A stretch of 64,000 bases of DNA, from contig JAGFNQ010002297.1 in NCBI GenBank assembly GCA_024364735.1, positions 70,831-134,830 of the forward strand, in the 5' to 3' direction. Both the position numbers and the translations under genes were made by a program. This DNA is from Boesenbergia rotunda (lineage: Eukaryota > Streptophyta > Magnoliopsida > Zingiberales > Zingiberaceae). A model generated the notes under the pieces. The model did not search any database. It was not told the DNA's origin and saw only the letters and a program-made list of their open reading frames with translations. Below are positions 11,006 through 22,757 of the stretch, in pieces (positions within the stretch are counted from its first letter, which is position 1; every line of letters begins with the position of its first letter).

Positions 11006-12657
11006 TCAATAATAACAAGTTTTTCTAATAATGAAAATAGTTTTCAGTCTGGCTCCCCCTGGACTAAAGCCACGGTGATGGTTAGGCAAGATGTGAATCT
11101 TGTCCTTGGGGATCCAATACTGATTTGATCCAGTAGGTTGGTTCAGGCACAGTTTAGGTACCCATGCCTGAATTTTTCCTCTGGACTGATTCAGTACAGA
11201 CAAATATGATCTTTGTCGGGATTTGGTTCGGTAGCCAAGTCCGGATCGATTTAGAACTGATTTTTGTTTTCCAAGGATCATGTCAAGACCCTTGGAACCA
11301 GATGTAAATCGTTCTAAAGTTGTTCTAAATTCCTTAACCTGAGTTTTCAGGGAGGAGTTCTCCTTTTCAAGTTTTTCAACTTGAGTAGAAGTTCCTTCCT
11401 GAACCTTCTCGGTTAAGGGTTTAGAGTCAGCTCCCTCTTTCAGGAGTTTTACTTCCTGTCGGAGGGATTCGACTCGGAGTTTGGCTTTAGCCAAGTCTCG
11501 AGAAAGAAAAGAAATCAACTCGCTTAATTGCAATTTATTAAAACCAGTTACCTTTATTTCTCCGTCTTCTGTGAAGGTTAGCTCGCCGTCCTCTTGTTCT
11601 GATTCTGACTCGACTTTTTCTGAGGCGGTCAAAGCTAGGAGATTGGACTGGGGTGCCTCTTCTTCTTCTTCTGAGGAAGACTCGTCCCAGGTTGCTTGTA
11701 GCGCCTTCTTTCTTCTCGTCTTCTTGGACTCTTTGAGATTTGGACACTCTGACTTGTAGTGGCCCTTTTTCTTGCACTCGTAGCAGGTCACATTAGGCTT
11801 GTTCGCGGGTTCAGTTGGTTCATCCTTTCTTCGGCCGGTTTTCCTTTTGTTGGTTCGGTTCTTCAGCTCCTTGTAGTAGTTTCGAGCGAGCCGGACCAGC
11901 TTAGTTTGTTCTCCTTCTTCATCTTCTTAATCTGAGTCAGAGTTAGACTCGGGTTCAGGTTCGGGCTTCTTCTTCGTTGTCTTTTGAGTTTTGCCTGCAA
12001 GAATAGCAACACCTCTCTCGACCACATTGGTGTTAGTTTGTTCGTGCAGTTCTAGTTCGGAAAACAACTCATCTAATTTTATTTTAGAAAGATCTCTAGA
12101 GACCTTGTATGCATCTACCATAGATGCCCACAAGGTGTTTCTAGGAAAGGCGTTTAGAGTATACCTTATTAGGTCACGGTTTTCAACCTTGTGACCTATT
12201 GTGTGAAGACCGTTCATTACCTCCTGGATTCGTGCGTGGAGCTGGGCTGCTGTTTCGTTGTCGGCCATCTTGATAGTGTAGAGTTTATTCAGCAGTAGAT
12301 CCCTCTTGCTGATCCTGGTGTCCGAAGTCCCTTCGTGCAGCTCGATCAGTTTTGTCCATAGCTCTTTTGCACTGTTGAAGGGGCCCACTCGGTTCAGCTC
12401 TTCCTTTGTCAGTCCACATTGTAGGGTTTGCGTTGCTTTTGCGTCGGCCTCTATTTTGCGCTTTAGAGTATTGTCCCACTCGGAGTAGCTTTGTGGTTAT
12501 CCTTCCGCATTTCGGGGGATCTCCAAACCGGACTGGATAATGATCCACATGTCCACCTGAGTTTCAGGTGGACCTCCATGCGACTTTTCCAGTAGGAAAA
12601 GTCTTCTCCACTGAAGAGTGGAGGTCTAGCGGTGCTGAATCCCTCTTGCATAGACAT
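11006..12657 (-). pseudogene. Copia gag, broken by a stop and frameshifts
   Basis: Three minus-strand pieces make up a gag. 12463-12657 has the N-terminal start (PPLFSGEDFSYWKSRME, DUF4219-like). 11927-12388 is the UBN2-type capsid region (KELWTKLIELHEGT, LHARIQEVMNGL). 11006-11791 has a zinc knuckle (CYECKKKGHYKSEC) followed by an acidic and coiled-coil-like stretch. The last two pieces share one frame and are separated by a single TAA at 11927-11929, whereas the first is shifted. The product would package element RNA in virus-like particles. Confidence 0.82.
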
Positions 12658-12812
12658 TTGTTTTGTAAATGGAAACTTACAAACAAAGGTGTCCCAAGAC
12701 TTGGTCTTGGATTAGCAGTGCGGGATAAAGATAATTAAGAAAAAAAATTAAATTAAAAAAAAATCCAAAAAAAAAATTTCAAACTGGTGGTTGCACCAAG
12801 TTTGAAAACCCC

Positions 12813-12824
12813 GCTCTGATACCA
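12813..12824 (-). other. Primer-binding site of the SIRE-like element
   Basis: TGGTATCAGAGC on the minus strand, two bases inside the LTR end at 12827 (complementary to initiator tRNA-Met). Confidence 0.85.
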
Positions 12825-12826
12825 CT

Positions 12827-14147
12827 TGTTGGATCGAGGAGCCCGATAGAGGGGGGGGTGAATATCGAAAAACTTTCGGATTTGAATAAGAGTAGGTACG
12901 CAGTGGAAATTAAAGGAAAGACACAGAGACGCAATCGATTTACTTGGTTCGGAGTCTGTGTCGACTCCTACTCCAAGGCCCACGGTCGTTGACCGTTTAC
13001 TTTGGGCAATTCTATATTTGGCGCAAATAAGTTACACAATTTGATTTACAAAATTAAATGCAATAGAATATTAAATAAAAAATTACGCTCTTCTTTTTAC
13101 CGACGTCCGGAGTAGGTCGACTCTTTCGGGGCAGTAGGACGTCGTTAGCTCGAGGTGAAGCATTTCCGGAGCACGGTGCGAGCGTAGAAGAGCGTGGAAG
13201 CTTGGGAGCGAAGTTGATGCCGAAGGCTTGGGCGTTGGGTGCTATTTATAGCACCCAGGGGCGCCCTGGACGTCGGGGGCGCCCTGCCACGTGTCAAGCG
13301 ATCCGCAGATCGCTCGGTCAACTTTTATCCCGCTCGAACAGGGATTAAGTTTGACCATGGAGGTGCCTTGGTCGTAGAGGGCACCTTGGCTGACTTCTTC
13401 CGGGCTGAAATCTCGGCTGTGGATAAAGCTTGAGCTTCGCAGGCTTGGGCTGGAGGCACCTTGGCTGCTGAGGGTGCCTTCGCTGACGAAGGCGCATTCG
13501 CTGCTGAGGGCGCCTTGCCCAGTAACCAACTGAAGCTCATTTTGCTTCGCTTGGTTCTGGTTCACCTTGAGGGTGCCCTGGACACTCAGGGCGCCTTACT
13601 CAGCTGCTGCCTCACTCCTTTGAGGCTCTCTGAGTTGCAGACACACATTCCTTCGGTCCTGCATTCAGGGTTAGTCCAGAACACAATAAAATAATTAATT
13701 AATTATTTTATACAGCCTTAGCTGTCTTGGTTCTGACTTTGGTCTCCAAAATGGAGCCCTAGGTCGAACCGACGCCTACTGTTCCCTCGACGGGGAACGC
13801 GTCCTCACCTACTCCTCTCGGGAGAATTTACCTGATGCCGACCGTTCCTTTGGTTGGACTTTTGCCTGACGGTCCTTTGTCAGGTCTTGTAAACTGGCAG
13901 TCCTTCGCCAGTTACCTAGCAGTCCTTCGCTAGGACTTCGTTGCTGGCAGTCCTTCGCCAGTGCCTAGCAGTCCTTCGCTAGGTCGTGGATACTGGCAGT
14001 CCTTCGCCAGTTGCCTAGCAGTCCTTTGCTAGGACTTTGTCTCTGCACACTTGATTAACTTGTTAGAAAATAAGAAAGACTTAACTTTTGACCTATGTTG
14101 CCATTATCAAAACACAGGTTTGACTTAGGTGCATTTCTGCACCAACA
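12827..14147 (-). repeat. 5' LTR of the SIRE-like element
   Basis: 1,321 bp, reading TGTTGGTGCAG at 14147 and GATCCAACA at 12827 on the minus strand. It contains GC-rich imperfect repeats built on GGCGCCCT/GGTGCC (13255-13600) and a CAGTCCTTCGCCAG tandem array (13890-14040). Confidence 0.85.
13888..14040 (+). repeat. Tandem CAGTCCTTCGCCAG array
   Basis: Alternating short units, GGCAGTCCTTCGCCAG and AGCAGTCCTTCGCTAG, repeated about seven times. Each unit is partly self-complementary and could fold as small hairpins in LTR RNA. Confidence 0.75.
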
Positions 14148-14508
14148 GAAGCTACAACTTCAAGAACTTGAGGAGATAAGACTAGAAGTATATGAAAACT
14201 CAAGGATTTACAAAGAGAAGACTAAGAACTTTCATGATAAATATATAGTGAAGAAGGAGTTTCAAATTGGCGACAAAGTGCTTTTGTACAAATCAAGGCT
14301 CAAATTAATTAAAGGTAAGTTGAGGTCTAGATGGGAAGGTCCATTTCTTGTTACTAATGTTTTTCCTTTTGGTGTTATTGAGATTAAGGATGAGGCTAAT
14401 GATCTTATATCGAAAGTTAATGGCCACCGGCTCAAGAAATACTTTGAAGAAGTGAAGAAGCTAGATGTGGATGGATTGGATATTAAAGATGCTATCTACC
14501 CAACTTGA
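14148..14508 (+). pseudogene. Integrase C-terminal end, Athila-like
   Basis: The plus frame reads LQELEEIRLEVYENSRIYKE, then GDKVLLYKSRLKLIKGKLRS, then KVNGHRLKKYFEE, the usual end of Gypsy integrases in the Athila/Tat group. It stops at 14508 after the residues AIYPT. The upstream integrase core is missing because the SIRE-like LTR begins at 14147. The inner copy keeps a similar terminal peptide (AIFPT) at 20579. Confidence 0.8.
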
Positions 14509-14953
14509 AGGGGAGTTTGATCTTTCTTACACTCTTATTTCATTGTATATACCATTTTTATGTTTTCTAGCAGTAAATTTTTCTTTTACAGTGAGTTCTT
14601 GCTAATAAATCCTTAGGTAGTGTAGAGTGAATAATGATTCATTGTAGATACCATTTTAACCTTTTTGGCATCTTGTTTCATGCATGATTTGGAATAAATG
14701 TATCCCTCTAGATTTTCTTTATGTCATTTTAGAATCCTTTGAAAGTGAGTTAAATTTGGTTGTTAAAACTTAGGATTTGAGCCCATGGAAGAAAATTCTT
14801 GGATACTTGAGTTGCTACTTAATTATGGACTCTAGATTGATGAATTGAGATGAATTCTTTTTACCTAGTGAGGATTTGGCCTTATTTTGAGATGCACACA
14901 TGTGATTGTGCTCTAGAACTTGCTTAGGTTCTTTCGAAACTATATTTCTATGA

Positions 14954-15181
14954 TTGGACCACATCTATAGAGGTGAATCATTTTGTTTCCTTTTTCATAT
15001 CAATTTTTTTTTGCAATATTCCTTGTTGATCCACTCTATATTCTATTTTCCTTTCCCTATTTTTCTGTTTATAATCATATTTTTCATGGACTTGGGTGCT
15101 TTGATTATTCTTGATGTTACTTTGCCCGAGACAGTCATAAAGCTAAGTGTGGGGGAGGATCAAACATTCGATCAAATATAG
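14954..15181 (+). CDS. Small hydrophobic ORF in the Athila-like 3' region (outer copy)
   Basis: This 75-codon ORF has a Phe/Ile/Leu-rich segment of 20 to 25 residues, like a membrane span, then a conserved tail (MDLGALIILDVTLPETVIKL). A homologous ORF occurs at the same relative place in the inner copy (21039-21269). The place corresponds to where Athila elements may carry an env-like ORF. The AT-rich, low-complexity coding makes chance retention possible, so expression is unproven. Confidence 0.25.
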   Translation: MDHIYRGESFCFLFHINFFLQYSLLIHSIFYFPFPIFLFIIIFFMDLGALIILDVTLPETVIKLSVGEDQTFDQI

Positions 15182-15954
15182 AGGACAATGTGAAGCTTTT
15201 GGCAACTTACAAGCAAAATGTGCCAAGTTTGGGTTGCAAGAGTTGATTGGAAAACTCCAAGTAGAGCATATAATTTCATTATCATTATTTGATGTTTCAA
15301 AGGTACATTTGCAGTTTGAAGACTTGTTATGATAGCCAACTAATTCAAGTTGAGATGGAAAATTGAACAAAGGAGGTATCAAGTAGTGAACAAGTAATGA
15401 AGAGGTGTTCCAACTTGATGGAGTTTTATATCAAGAGTGAGCTGCAAGAATTGGTTAGTGAAGGTAATATTTGAATCATCTAAATTCCTAATTATTATTT
15501 GATGTTGCAAGTTCTATGAGGCAAATTCCGAGAAGAAATGAGAGACTTAGCAGGAAGCAGTTTAAGATATGAATTCGGAAGCTGCCAATTCAGATGTGAA
15601 TTGAACCTAGGAAGCAGAAACTGAGTGTTTGCATAAAACAGTGAGGACAAGAAAAGTTATCAAGCAACATTCCATTGAACCAAGCTGAAATGTTCAGAAC
15701 TTTTCAGAACTTTTCAAAGATGTTCAAATCTGTCGGAAATGGGGAATGGGCAATGAGAAGAAGAAGAAAAAAAAACAGAACAGAGAAATAAATGAAAAAA
15801 AAGAGAAAAAAAAGAAGCATGAAGTGTCAGGAGTTGGATTAGTTTTCTGAAGTGGAAGATGTGGACAAAGTGCTAGCTGAATTTAAGATGTAGTTATTGA
15901 TTGAAAGAGGTGAAATCTCTGCAGAAACAATTTTAGATTCTGCTCAGTTCAGAT

Positions 15955-16095
15955 TCTGATCGTGCTCTGATCGGTCTCCAGACCGATCAGGGACATGTCT
16001 GATCGGCCACCGTGACCGATCAAAAGAAAGCCAGACCGATCAGAAGAAAGCCAGAACGATCAGGAAGAGTCTGATCGGTCTCTTGACCAATCAGA
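15955..16095 (+). repeat. Cluster of GATCGGTC / GACCGATC palindromes (outer copy)
   Basis: Several copies of TGATCGGTC and its complement GACCGATCA, 4 to 30 bp apart, able to form hairpins. Similar clusters occur at 17400-17510, 21990-22130, 23755-23870 and 25730-25835, in both the 3' non-coding regions and the LTRs of the Athila-like copies. Confidence 0.8.
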
Positions 16096-16441
16096 AGGAA
16101 TTGGCACAGAACAGTAACCTTGGCACACTGAAATCAGTAATGTTTCTCATTCAAATTAGAGTCACTGTCTGATCCCTGCTTACCTTGGCTCTGATCTATG
16201 CAGGATAATTCAAAAAGAGAGGGGCAAAGTTGATTTAGTTACATTCTTTAGTATCTAAGTCTTCCACTTCTTAAATTTTTCATCTACTACATTTCTATTT
16301 CGTTCTTATCATTCTATATTTCCTTAACTTGTTCGAATGAGCCTTTTTAGGTTTGGATCCAACTCAAGAATGATGGTGGAGAGTAGAGCATAAGCAAGCT
16401 TATGGTAGTGCAAAAAACATGATGTGTTTGAGTGAGCTCCA

Positions 16442-18128
16442 TGATAACTATCATTTTGTTGATCAAATTAGGCTCTCAAATCCATGTTTTGATTCCTTTT
16501 TATATGCTTAATCTTGTATTTACACTAGGTTACATGAATTGTTGTTGTTTTAGCTTTGGATGCAAATCTTTTCATAATTGAGATATTTTGGCATTAAATT
16601 TTGAATCTATTTTTGTAGGCTTTGAATGATCATAGACCTAGATCAGATTGGATCGAGTTGAGCCAGAATTGGATTTGGATCAAGATGATCAAGCATTGGA
16701 TTAATATGAGTCATCCAAGCTCAAGATAGAGTTAATCAAAACCATAGATCAAGATCTGGAAAGTTTGGGCCAAATCAGAGATCATCCAGCCGTTGGATCA
16801 AGCTTAAGAGAGTCTAAGCCGTCCATTCAAAGATCAGGGCAATCTGAGCCACCCGTTGTAGATTTGATCGATCCAAGTTGAGGAGGAGCAGATCCTGACC
16901 ATTGATGGAGATCTGGAAGATTTGGGTTCAATCCGAGATGATCTGACAGTTGGATGAGGCGAGGATGATCACAGTCGTTCAATTTCAAATGGGATAATTT
17001 AAATCAAACTTCTTCTCCGCCAAGCTCTGTCGTCGCCAGATCGCGAGTCTTCTCTGTTCTTCGTCAGTTCTTCATCGATTTCTTTGCTGTTTTCTTCTTC
17101 GATCGTGCGGCCAACACCAGATTTGTTTGTTTGCAAGATTTCAGATCAATGAGGTAGATTTCCAGTTTAGTTTGCATTCAATTCTGTCACTAAGAGGAGC
17201 TCAGGGGAGGGTTTTGCCGGAGTTCCGTTCCACTGATCGCTTCCAGTGATTACTGTTGTCTTCATCGAGCTGATACAATCAGAGCCTTTGGAGGGGTTCT
17301 CCGAAGTGAACTGAGTGTGTTTGAACGAGATCGACACTCGGCGTATCAAGAAGGAAGAGATCGCGGATGATTTCAGTTTCTGATCATTCACTACGATCGG
17401 ACAGAGTCGCTTCAGATCGGTTTCCAATCCGATCAGAAGAAGATCCGATCGGTCCCGTGACTTATCAGAAGGAGACCTGATCGGTCTCGTGACCAATCAG
17501 GAAGGCCAATTCACTGCAAACTGATCCAGGGAGTTTTTCTTCGTTGGTTTTTGAGTTGGAGGGTTTCTAGCTCAACTTTTGTGTGACGGCAAAGGGAAGT
17601 CTTGACGATAAACTGATTTGGTGTTCAAATTAGGATAATTTTGGTTTTAAGTTCTTATTTCTTCAAGTTGTTTGAGATTATTTCCAACTATACTTCAAGT
17701 CAAGTTCTTAAGCAATGTTTTGTTCTAGTTTTCATTATTCTACAATTAGTTTCCTGTTATTAGTTTTCTGCAATTATTTCCTTGCAATTAGTTCTTAAAT
17801 TTCAATGTCTTCGTTTGAATTTAATTACTCAGTTGTTAAATAGGTTAAGTTTAGTTTCCACAATTTCTTAATTCATTTCTGCTTAGTTAAGTCTATTTTG
17901 TTTCGAATTGTTATTTCATTCCTTATCGCAAAAACCCCCATTTTACTAGAAAACTCAAAATATTTAACGACAACTTTCAAGCTTGAACTAAACACTCTTA
18001 ACTAGTCCTTAGAAAAATACGACTTGAGGCACCTATACTACATTTTATTTTGTGAGCTAAGGGTTTTTAACTTATAAATATCTAAATTTGAGGCTCATTC
18101 GTGACACACTTAATTATTGGGTCCATCA
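16442..18128 (+). repeat. 5' LTR of inner Athila-like element
   Basis: 1,687 bp; direct repeat of 22758-24478 with scattered substitutions and indels. Contains a GATCGGTC palindrome cluster at 17400-17510. Confidence 0.92.
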
Positions 18129-18134
18129 AATTTT

Positions 18135-18152
18135 TGGCGCCGTTGCCGGGGA
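18135..18152 (+). other. Primer-binding site of inner Athila-like element
   Basis: TGGCGCCGTTGCCGGGGA, six bases after the 5' LTR. This is the Athila-type primer site, attributed to tRNA-Asp. Confidence 0.85.
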
Positions 18153-18269
18153 ACTACTAGTTGAGTTTGTTTGATTTGAGCTTGTATTTATTTTCATAAT
18201 TTCATATTCTTTGATTTTATTCCATTTGCTTTATCTTTCTATATACATTTGCTACCATTTTTGTTTGCT

Positions 18270-19925
18270 TTATGACCAAGACTATAGGTGGTGATCTTGA
18301 GGAGTCTGACCCTGAGAAAGAGAGAACATTCAGAGCGAGGATGAAACCAAGAAAGAGTTTTAGAAGCTATTGAAAATTTTTCTACTCATTCAAGCAGTCC
18401 CATGGTAGAACATCAGTATTTTCAGAATTTTTAGCAGCAAGTTTATCAAGATTTTCAACAACCCTCACAGTTCTCTCATAATTTTCAACAGAATTTTCAA
18501 TCATTCTAGCCTTATCAACATTTTCAGCAAAGTAATCAATAATTTCCACGTCAACTTCAACAATTTTAGCAAGGGTTTCAACAATTACAGAATTTCCAGC
18601 AAGGGTTTCAACCTTCACAGCAAGAATTCCAACAATACAATCAAAATTTTCAGTTTCAACCATATCAACAGAATTTTCAGTTTCAACCATATCAGCAGAA
18701 TTTTCAATTTCAGAATTAGGATTTTTAGCCCCAACAATTTCAGCCTTTAAACCAGAATTTTCAACTCCAAAATCAGGATTTTCAGAGCAATAATTTCCAG
18801 CAACATCACCCTTGTTATTAAACTAATTTTTAGCAATTCCAACAACCCAGTTGCTCATTTGATCAACCCCAACACCTTCATTTTCAGCACTCACAGCCTA
18901 CTCACAATTTTCAGCAACCTAATGCTTTATTTCAAGGCCAACAAGAGTTCCATACCAATCAAGGAGACTTTGAGGACTCTAGTGAGCTTAATGCACAACA
19001 ACAAATGTTTGAGAAGATTATGCAACAAATTCTTCAACAGCAACAAATTTTACTACAACAAGGGCAACAAAAGAATGATTCCACTCTTCAAGACATTGAA
19101 TGACGCATTGAACAACTAGCTAGTGGGATGAATCAACTGCAAGACCTAGGATCGGGACAATTACCTTCTCAAGCTACTCTTAATCCTAAGGGGAATGATT
19201 GTGCGATAACTTTGAGGAGTGGGGAAGTGGTTTCAAGTTTAAATTTTCAAAGGGCTGATTTTTCTAAGGAAATTCCAGCAACTTATTTTCCATCTCAGAA
19301 CAGCCCCAAAATGGCTTCTACATCAGTTGAAAGTGGCCCTAGTTCAAGCCTAAGTCCTTCTTCTATTGATCTTGCAATTTTGATGGAAGAAGAAGAAGAA
19401 ATCAGAAAAATTAGGGTACCTACAGCAGCTATACCTACTGAAATCCCGGCTCAAGATTTATTTCCGAAAGTTTCAGCTCAAGTGGAGGAACCAAGGGTCC
19501 CTTTACCCTTTCCACAGCACCCCAGAGAGGATCATTCTAGCATAAACATGGATATTTTAGATGAGGTTGTTGAGGCAGAGTTATTTGCTGATAAAGTTTC
19601 ACTTGATATTCAGAGAGGATATTTTAGTTTAGATGAGGCTGAGGATGCATTGGCTACAGAGGAGGCTGAGCTGGAGGTTGTATCTGATTCACTCATAGTT
19701 ACAGATGATTCTACAGGTGTAGGGGATTGCACTGAGCCCCAGGGACCACCCATACCTACTGAGCAGTTACAGTTAGAGTTGAAACCATTGCCAGAGCATT
19801 TAGAGTATGCTTATTTGCCAGAAAGTGTAGGGACTTGCATGGTGGAAGCAAGGACCCAAGAATCACCTCTTTTAGTTATATGTCCACCAGAACCTGATCC
19901 TGAGGTGGAGCCTTTACCTGACTAG
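18270..19925 (+). pseudogene. Degenerate Athila-like gag with Gln/Phe-rich repeats
   Basis: The frame starts near MTKTIGGDLEESDPEKERT and is soon broken. 18390-18870 reads as many short CAACAATTTTCAG-type repeats coding Gln/Phe/Asn with several stops. From 19128 the frame is open for 265 codons and contains the Athila/Tat gag C-terminal signature LPSQATLNPKGND with ITLRSG. The rest is acidic and Pro-rich, without zinc knuckle or protease motif. No functional product is expected from the upstream half; the 265-codon part may survive by chance. Confidence 0.75.
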
Positions 19926-19952
19926 GAGGAGGCCATAGTTACATCCACTCTT

Positions 19953-20381
19953 GTGGAACCTTCAGGTATTTTTCAGCACGACAAGGTAAATATTTCTCCT
20001 AATTTTTTAGGAAAATTCATAGAGGCACCTAAGGTTGATTTTGTTGGATATGATGTATTTCTTGATACATCCTATGTAGAGACTGATTGTAAAAAATTCA
20101 TAGAGGTACCTAAGGTTGATTTTATTGGATGTGATGCATTTCTTGATACATCCTGTGTAGAGACTGATTGTGAAAAACTCATAGAGGTACCTAAGGTTGA
20201 TTTTATTGGATGCGATGCATTTCTTGATACATTCTATGTAGAGATTGTTTGTATTTCATTTCTTCCTTACCCTGCATACGTGTGGGAAGTATTTTCTTTT
20301 CATGGATTTGAAGGGAGCCGTCGTCTTCTTGAATGGGTGCTCCAACTTAATAGCCTCCAACCTCCCAGAAGGACTTCCTAA
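19953..20381 (+). pseudogene. ORF with 27-residue tandem repeats in the Athila-like element
   Basis: A 142-codon frame containing three copies of an 81-bp unit (starting near 20015, 20096 and 20177) that encodes EVPKVDFIGCDAFLDTS-type peptides. It lies where pol should be. I do not recognise a family. It is followed at 20391-20579 by a further frame ending in AIFPT, equivalent to the integrase terminus in the outer copy, so the whole stretch is probably a rearranged pol remnant. Confidence 0.4.
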
Positions 20382-21038
20382 GAGCAAATAGTGGGAGGAG
20401 TTGAGTTTACTTTGACTTGTGGCAATTCACCCCGAGAGTGGATTTTGCACCTTAATCGTCTCCGACCACCGGAACATACTTATGCGAAGTTGATGATGGA
20501 AAGAGCAGTGTACTATGATATTAATCACATGAGAATAGCTCTACCGAGATGGATGTTCCGTGCTATTTTCCCAACTTAAAGGGGGGTTTGATCTTTCTTA
20601 CACTCTTATTTCATTGTATATACCATTTTATGTTTTCTATACAGTATGTTTTTCTTTTACAAAGTTCTTGCTAATAAATGCTTAGGTAGCATAGAATGAA
20701 TAAAGATTCATTGTAGATGCCATTTTCACCTTTTTGGCACCTTGTTTCTTGCATGGTTAGGAATAAATGTATTCATCTAGATTTTCTCTATATCATTTTA
20801 GAGTCCTTTGAAAGTGAATTAAATTTGGTTGTTAAAACTTAGGATTTGAGCCATGGATGAAAATTCTTGGATACTTGAGTACTACTTAGTTATGGACTCT
20901 AGATTGAAGACTTGAGATGAATTCTTTTTACCTAGTGAGGATTTGGCCTAATTTTTGTGATACACATGTGATTGTACTCTAGAACTTGCTTAGATTCTTT
21001 CAAAACTATATTTCTATGATTGGACCACATTTATAGAG

Positions 21039-21269
21039 GTGAATCACTTTGTTTCCTTTCTCATATCCATTTTGCAATATTGTTTATTGATCTACTCTAT
21101 ATTCCATTTTCCTTCCCTAATTTTCATGTTCATCATAATCTTTTCCATGGACTTGGGTACTTTGATGTTTCTTGATGTTACTTTGCCCGAGACGGTCAAA
21201 GAGCTAAGTGTGGGGGAGGATGCAAGCATTCTATCAAATATTGAGGACAATCAAGCATTGACAACCTAG
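21039..21269 (+). CDS. Small hydrophobic ORF in the Athila-like 3' region (inner copy)
   Basis: A 76-codon homologue of the ORF at 14954-15181, with a hydrophobic segment (LLIYSIFHFPSLIFMFIIIF) and the tail MDLGTLMFLDVTLPETVKEL. The tail is followed by a polypurine-like AAGTGTGGGGGAGGA (about 21206-21220) that overlaps the coding sequence. Conservation may reflect that element, not the peptide. Confidence 0.25.
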   Translation: MNHFVSFLISILQYCLLIYSIFHFPSLIFMFIIIFSMDLGTLMFLDVTLPETVKELSVGEDASILSNIEDNQALTT

Positions 21270-22744
21270 AAGAAAAGTGTGCCAACTTGAAGGAGTTTTG
21301 TATCAAGTTGGGTGACAATGAATTGATTAGTGAAGGGTAGTGAAGGCTTATTTTCACTGTTGTAAAGAAAAGAAAAAGAAGAAAAATCCGTGCTCAAGAT
21401 GAAGAATTAAGTGGAAAAGAAATTGGAATGAAGGAAGTATCAAAAATGCAATCCAAAAGAAAGAAAGAAAAAAAAATGATAGTAGTGAATTGGAATTGAG
21501 AGGAAACAACTAAACATTTCTGTATAAACCCAGAATCTGTGATGGTGTGCCAAGGAATGAAGCTGAATTTGAAGTTGAATTGGAAGCTGAATTGGTTACA
21601 CAGAATTGGTGAAATGTATGGTCAGAAAACATCTATAATGAAGTTTGTATCAAATTTTTGAACTCATCCATAGCAGACTTAGCTATGCAATCCAAGAAGC
21701 AGTCCAAATATCTGTGAATTGGCTGAATTAAAGCTACAAAATTCATGCTAGAAATCAGAAAACTCAGCTAGCCACTGTAAGAGAAAGAAAAGAAAAATTT
21801 GGCTGCAAAAACAGAACAACAGCTAAGAAGAAAAAAAAAGAAAAGAAATATGAAGTGGAAGTAAGTGATGGGTTAGATTTTTGAATTTGAAGTTGTGAAC
21901 AAGAAGCTAGTTGAATGCAAGAGTGAGTATTGATTGAAGAGAAGTGAGCCTCGACAGAAACAGTTCAGAATTTGCTCAGTTTCAGTTCTGTTCGAGCCTT
22001 GATCGGTCTCCAGACCGATCAGGGAGGTGTCTGATCGGTCACTCAGACCGATCAGTAGGAGCTCAGTCCGATCAGCAGCCTGCCAGAACGATCAGGGAAA
22101 GCTGATCGGTCTTTTGACCGATCAGCAGAGGGTTGGCACAAAAATATAACTTTGGCACATTGAATCTCCCATCTCAACTTCAATACTAATTTTTATGCAG
22201 AATAATACACGAAGAAATGGGCAATGTACATTAGTAACACTTTCAGGTATCCAAGTCTTCCACTTTCTTTACTCTTCCATATTTCCTTATCATGTCACAT
22301 TTTTTTACTTCCTTTATCATGATTCTTTAGTATCAAAGCTCATTAAACTTCTATTTCATTCTTATCATTCTATATTTCCTAACTTGTTTAAATAAGCCTT
22401 TTTAAGTGTTGATCCAAGTCAAGAATGATGGTGGAGAGTAGAGCATAAGCAAGCTTATGGTAGTGCAAGAACCATGATTGTGTTTGAGTGAGCTCCACTT
22501 TCATCAAAAATTAGAACTTAGGGAGAGAGCCACTTGAGAGGCTTTGAGCGTTTAATTCATCTCAATGAGTCATGAAGGATGAAGTATACTAAGTTGTTGA
22601 CTAAGGACAAGTTTCTAGTCCATTGAGTATAGATTTTTGAGAATTGACAACCCTAGGTAATTTCCTTTTAATTGCTTCTAACTATGATTGAGAATAATCT
22701 AGGGGGTACATTACTAGTTAGCTTGTGCGAGACGCCCAAGAGCA

Positions 22745-22757
22745 AGTGTGGGGGAGT
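22745..22757 (+). other. Polypurine tract of inner Athila-like element
   Basis: AGTGTGGGGGAGT immediately before the 3' LTR. It primes plus-strand DNA synthesis in this class. A near-identical purine tract lies 1.5 kb upstream at about 21206-21220. Confidence 0.7.

Larger units (their letters stand above)
10034..14147 (-). mobile_element. SIRE-like Copia element, 5' part only in window
   Basis: On the minus strand: 5' LTR (12827-14147), primer-binding site (12813-12824), gag remnants (11006-12657), and the start of protease (10034-10340). There the Tekay-like element interrupts it, and the rest of pol would lie left of the window. The gag architecture (DUF4219/UBN2-like part, then a CCHC knuckle) and the protease context suggest SIRE/Maximus, but the lineage is tentative. 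The right end (CAACA at 14147) abuts Athila-like integrase sequence, so this element inserted into the outer Athila-like copy. Confidence 0.8.

Noticed and set aside
13888..14040. Regular repeats resembling a CRISPR array
   Set aside because: Units are contiguous without unique spacers, inside a plant LTR; ordinary tandem repeats.
18382..18690. 102-codon minus-strand ORF rich in VETEN
   Set aside because: Antisense shadow of the Gln/Phe-rich gag repeats of the Athila-like element.
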